In this document: piece by piece, positions 62,976 to 64,000 of the stretch
Numbering within the stretch: the stretch's first letter is position 1
Layout: each line of letters begins with the position of its first letter
NCBI GenBank assembly: GCA_963971285.1
Contig: OZ020248.1
Coordinates: 17,918,001 to 17,982,000, forward strand
Reading direction: 5' to 3'
Source of the DNA: Astropecten irregularis
Lineage: Eukaryota; Echinodermata; Asteroidea; Paxillosida; Astropectinidae
Length of the DNA: 64,000 nucleotides
Translations under genes and position numbers: made by a program
Notes under the pieces: generated by a model
Told to the model about the DNA's origin: nothing
What the model saw: the letters and a program-made list of their open reading frames with translations, nothing else
Database searches by the model: none

Positions 62976-64000
62976 CAAATATCACTCGGTGTTGGAAGTT
63001 GACAAACTATTCGCCTCGGGAACTAATTTGTCAACTTCTAGAATCAACTGTCCACCCTCAAACCATGTGATATTTGTATACTATCATTCCAGACATTTAC
63101 ACAGGTGACCATTTAAATGGGGCCTTCCCAGCTATTAAAGAAATCTGGTGCAAGCCAAAATGATGTATCAGATATGATAAAACCTTTCTATAAAAATGAA
63201 TAATTGTTTCTGTTTTTAAAATGGTGTCATCTCTGCAATGTTTACCTCAGGCTGGTGCAATGTTTTAAAATTTGAAATGCAATTTTCTCAAATGTGACAC
63301 CATTTTTAGGGGGAAATTTTTACATAAACATTAATTCTAGTAAGCTTTCAATAAAATTTTAGATCAAAACAAAATGTTTTTATCTTGACCAATCCTGTAC
63401 ACTACTTAGTACCGCCTTCGAATGTGCCTAATAAAGCCTCTGCTTTTCATCAATGTGACTAATAATGAAAATTGAAAAATGTGATTTATAATAAGCATCC
63501 AATAATTCAAATGATAGGCTACAAATTACCTTGAAATTATGCAAGTTTCTTACCAGTACTTTTGCTGATTGTAAACAATCATGCAGTCACAAATATTACA
63601 TACACTGTACATTTGTTACACTGTCAAAGTTTCACAAAGTTTGAGTCAATGAAAATGTTCCAGACCTTCCTCTCTCTGGAATGCATTCTGTTCTTTTCTT
63701 TGTTTACAGATTTAAAAGAATGGCTTTACCAAATCACACACATCCTCATCTCTACACTACCATTGCCCACACAGATGCACAATGTAAGATACCTGAAGTA
63801 CCAGTATGAAACCTTTAGCACTGATATCAAACTTGGAAGAATGTGCTATTAACAGCAAATACACTGAACATTAGTTTTATAGTTCAGGTAGAGCATGTGG
63901 CTATCATAACATGATAACACACTGTGCTCTATAAAATGGCCCTGCAGCTTGATTTCCAATGGGAGACTTTTGAGAATCGGTCTGAGTGTAAACAGCGCAC
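62976..64000. other. No gene supported; short inverted repeat at the start
   Basis: ACAAATATCAC and GTGATATTTGT bracket about 100 bp at 62975-63078, containing GTTGACAAA / TTTGTCAAC. A weak minus-strand exon candidate lies at about 63729-63797 but is unproven. Confidence 0.35.

Noticed and set aside
63711..63852. Possible exon near the right edge (acceptor TTTGTTTACAG on the plus strand, or a small minus-strand exon at 63729-63797)
   Set aside because: No recognisable protein family and no linked exons in the window; not supportable.

Overview
This is a repeat-rich animal genomic window with one clearly supported host gene: a GAA-type (acid alpha-glucosidase, glycoside hydrolase family 31) gene on the + strand. 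Its 17 coding exons run from 20078 to 57520. Long introns with GT-AG borders, nested DNA transposons, LINEs, tRNA-derived SINEs, a Penelope-like remnant, very frequent TACATGTA words and large foldback elements with minisatellite arms suggest a marine invertebrate deuterostome. An echinoderm is my best guess, but this is inference and not proven by the window.

Layout. 1-14000: almost entirely inverted and foldback repeats. One nested foldback (about 585-2185) carries 16-bp tandem units. A second (about 4400-8860) has a 19-bp tandem array at its centre. A + / - / + mosaic of a third repeat family (about 9180-13110) is broken by a TIR element and an ACAG-rich tract, and several MITEs lie among these. 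14100-17010: a broken Ty3/Gypsy-type retrotransposon (zinc knuckles, RT, RNase H). 18382-19964: a hAT-like non-autonomous element just upstream of the gene. 20078-57520: the GAA-like gene. Its introns hold a LINE split by a hAT-like element with a perfect 8-bp target duplication, a Penelope GIY-YIG remnant, a TTAA-flanked element with a second 19-bp array, a second LINE with a 791-bp duplication, a tRNA-SINE cluster, a piggyBac-like TTAA element with an acidic ORF, and a 19-bp minisatellite invaded by a 139-bp hairpin. 57521-64000: 3' flank with candidate poly(A) signals and MITEs, but no second gene that I can support.

The predicted protein (891 aa) has a signal peptide, one six-cysteine trefoil (P-type) domain and a complete GH31 domain with nucleophile Asp462 and acid/base Asp560. 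The most notable feature is that coding exon 6 exists twice in tandem (6a 33660-33791, 6b 33851-33982). Both copies are exactly 44 codons, phase 0 at both ends, intact and correctly bordered, about 59% identical, and separated by an intron of only 59 bp. They encode the beta-strand/loop that lines the -1 sugar subsite (WND.DYM and I.I motifs). This looks like a mutually exclusive exon pair that would yield two alpha-glucosidase isoforms differing next to the catalytic pocket. It is the best candidate here for an undescribed system.
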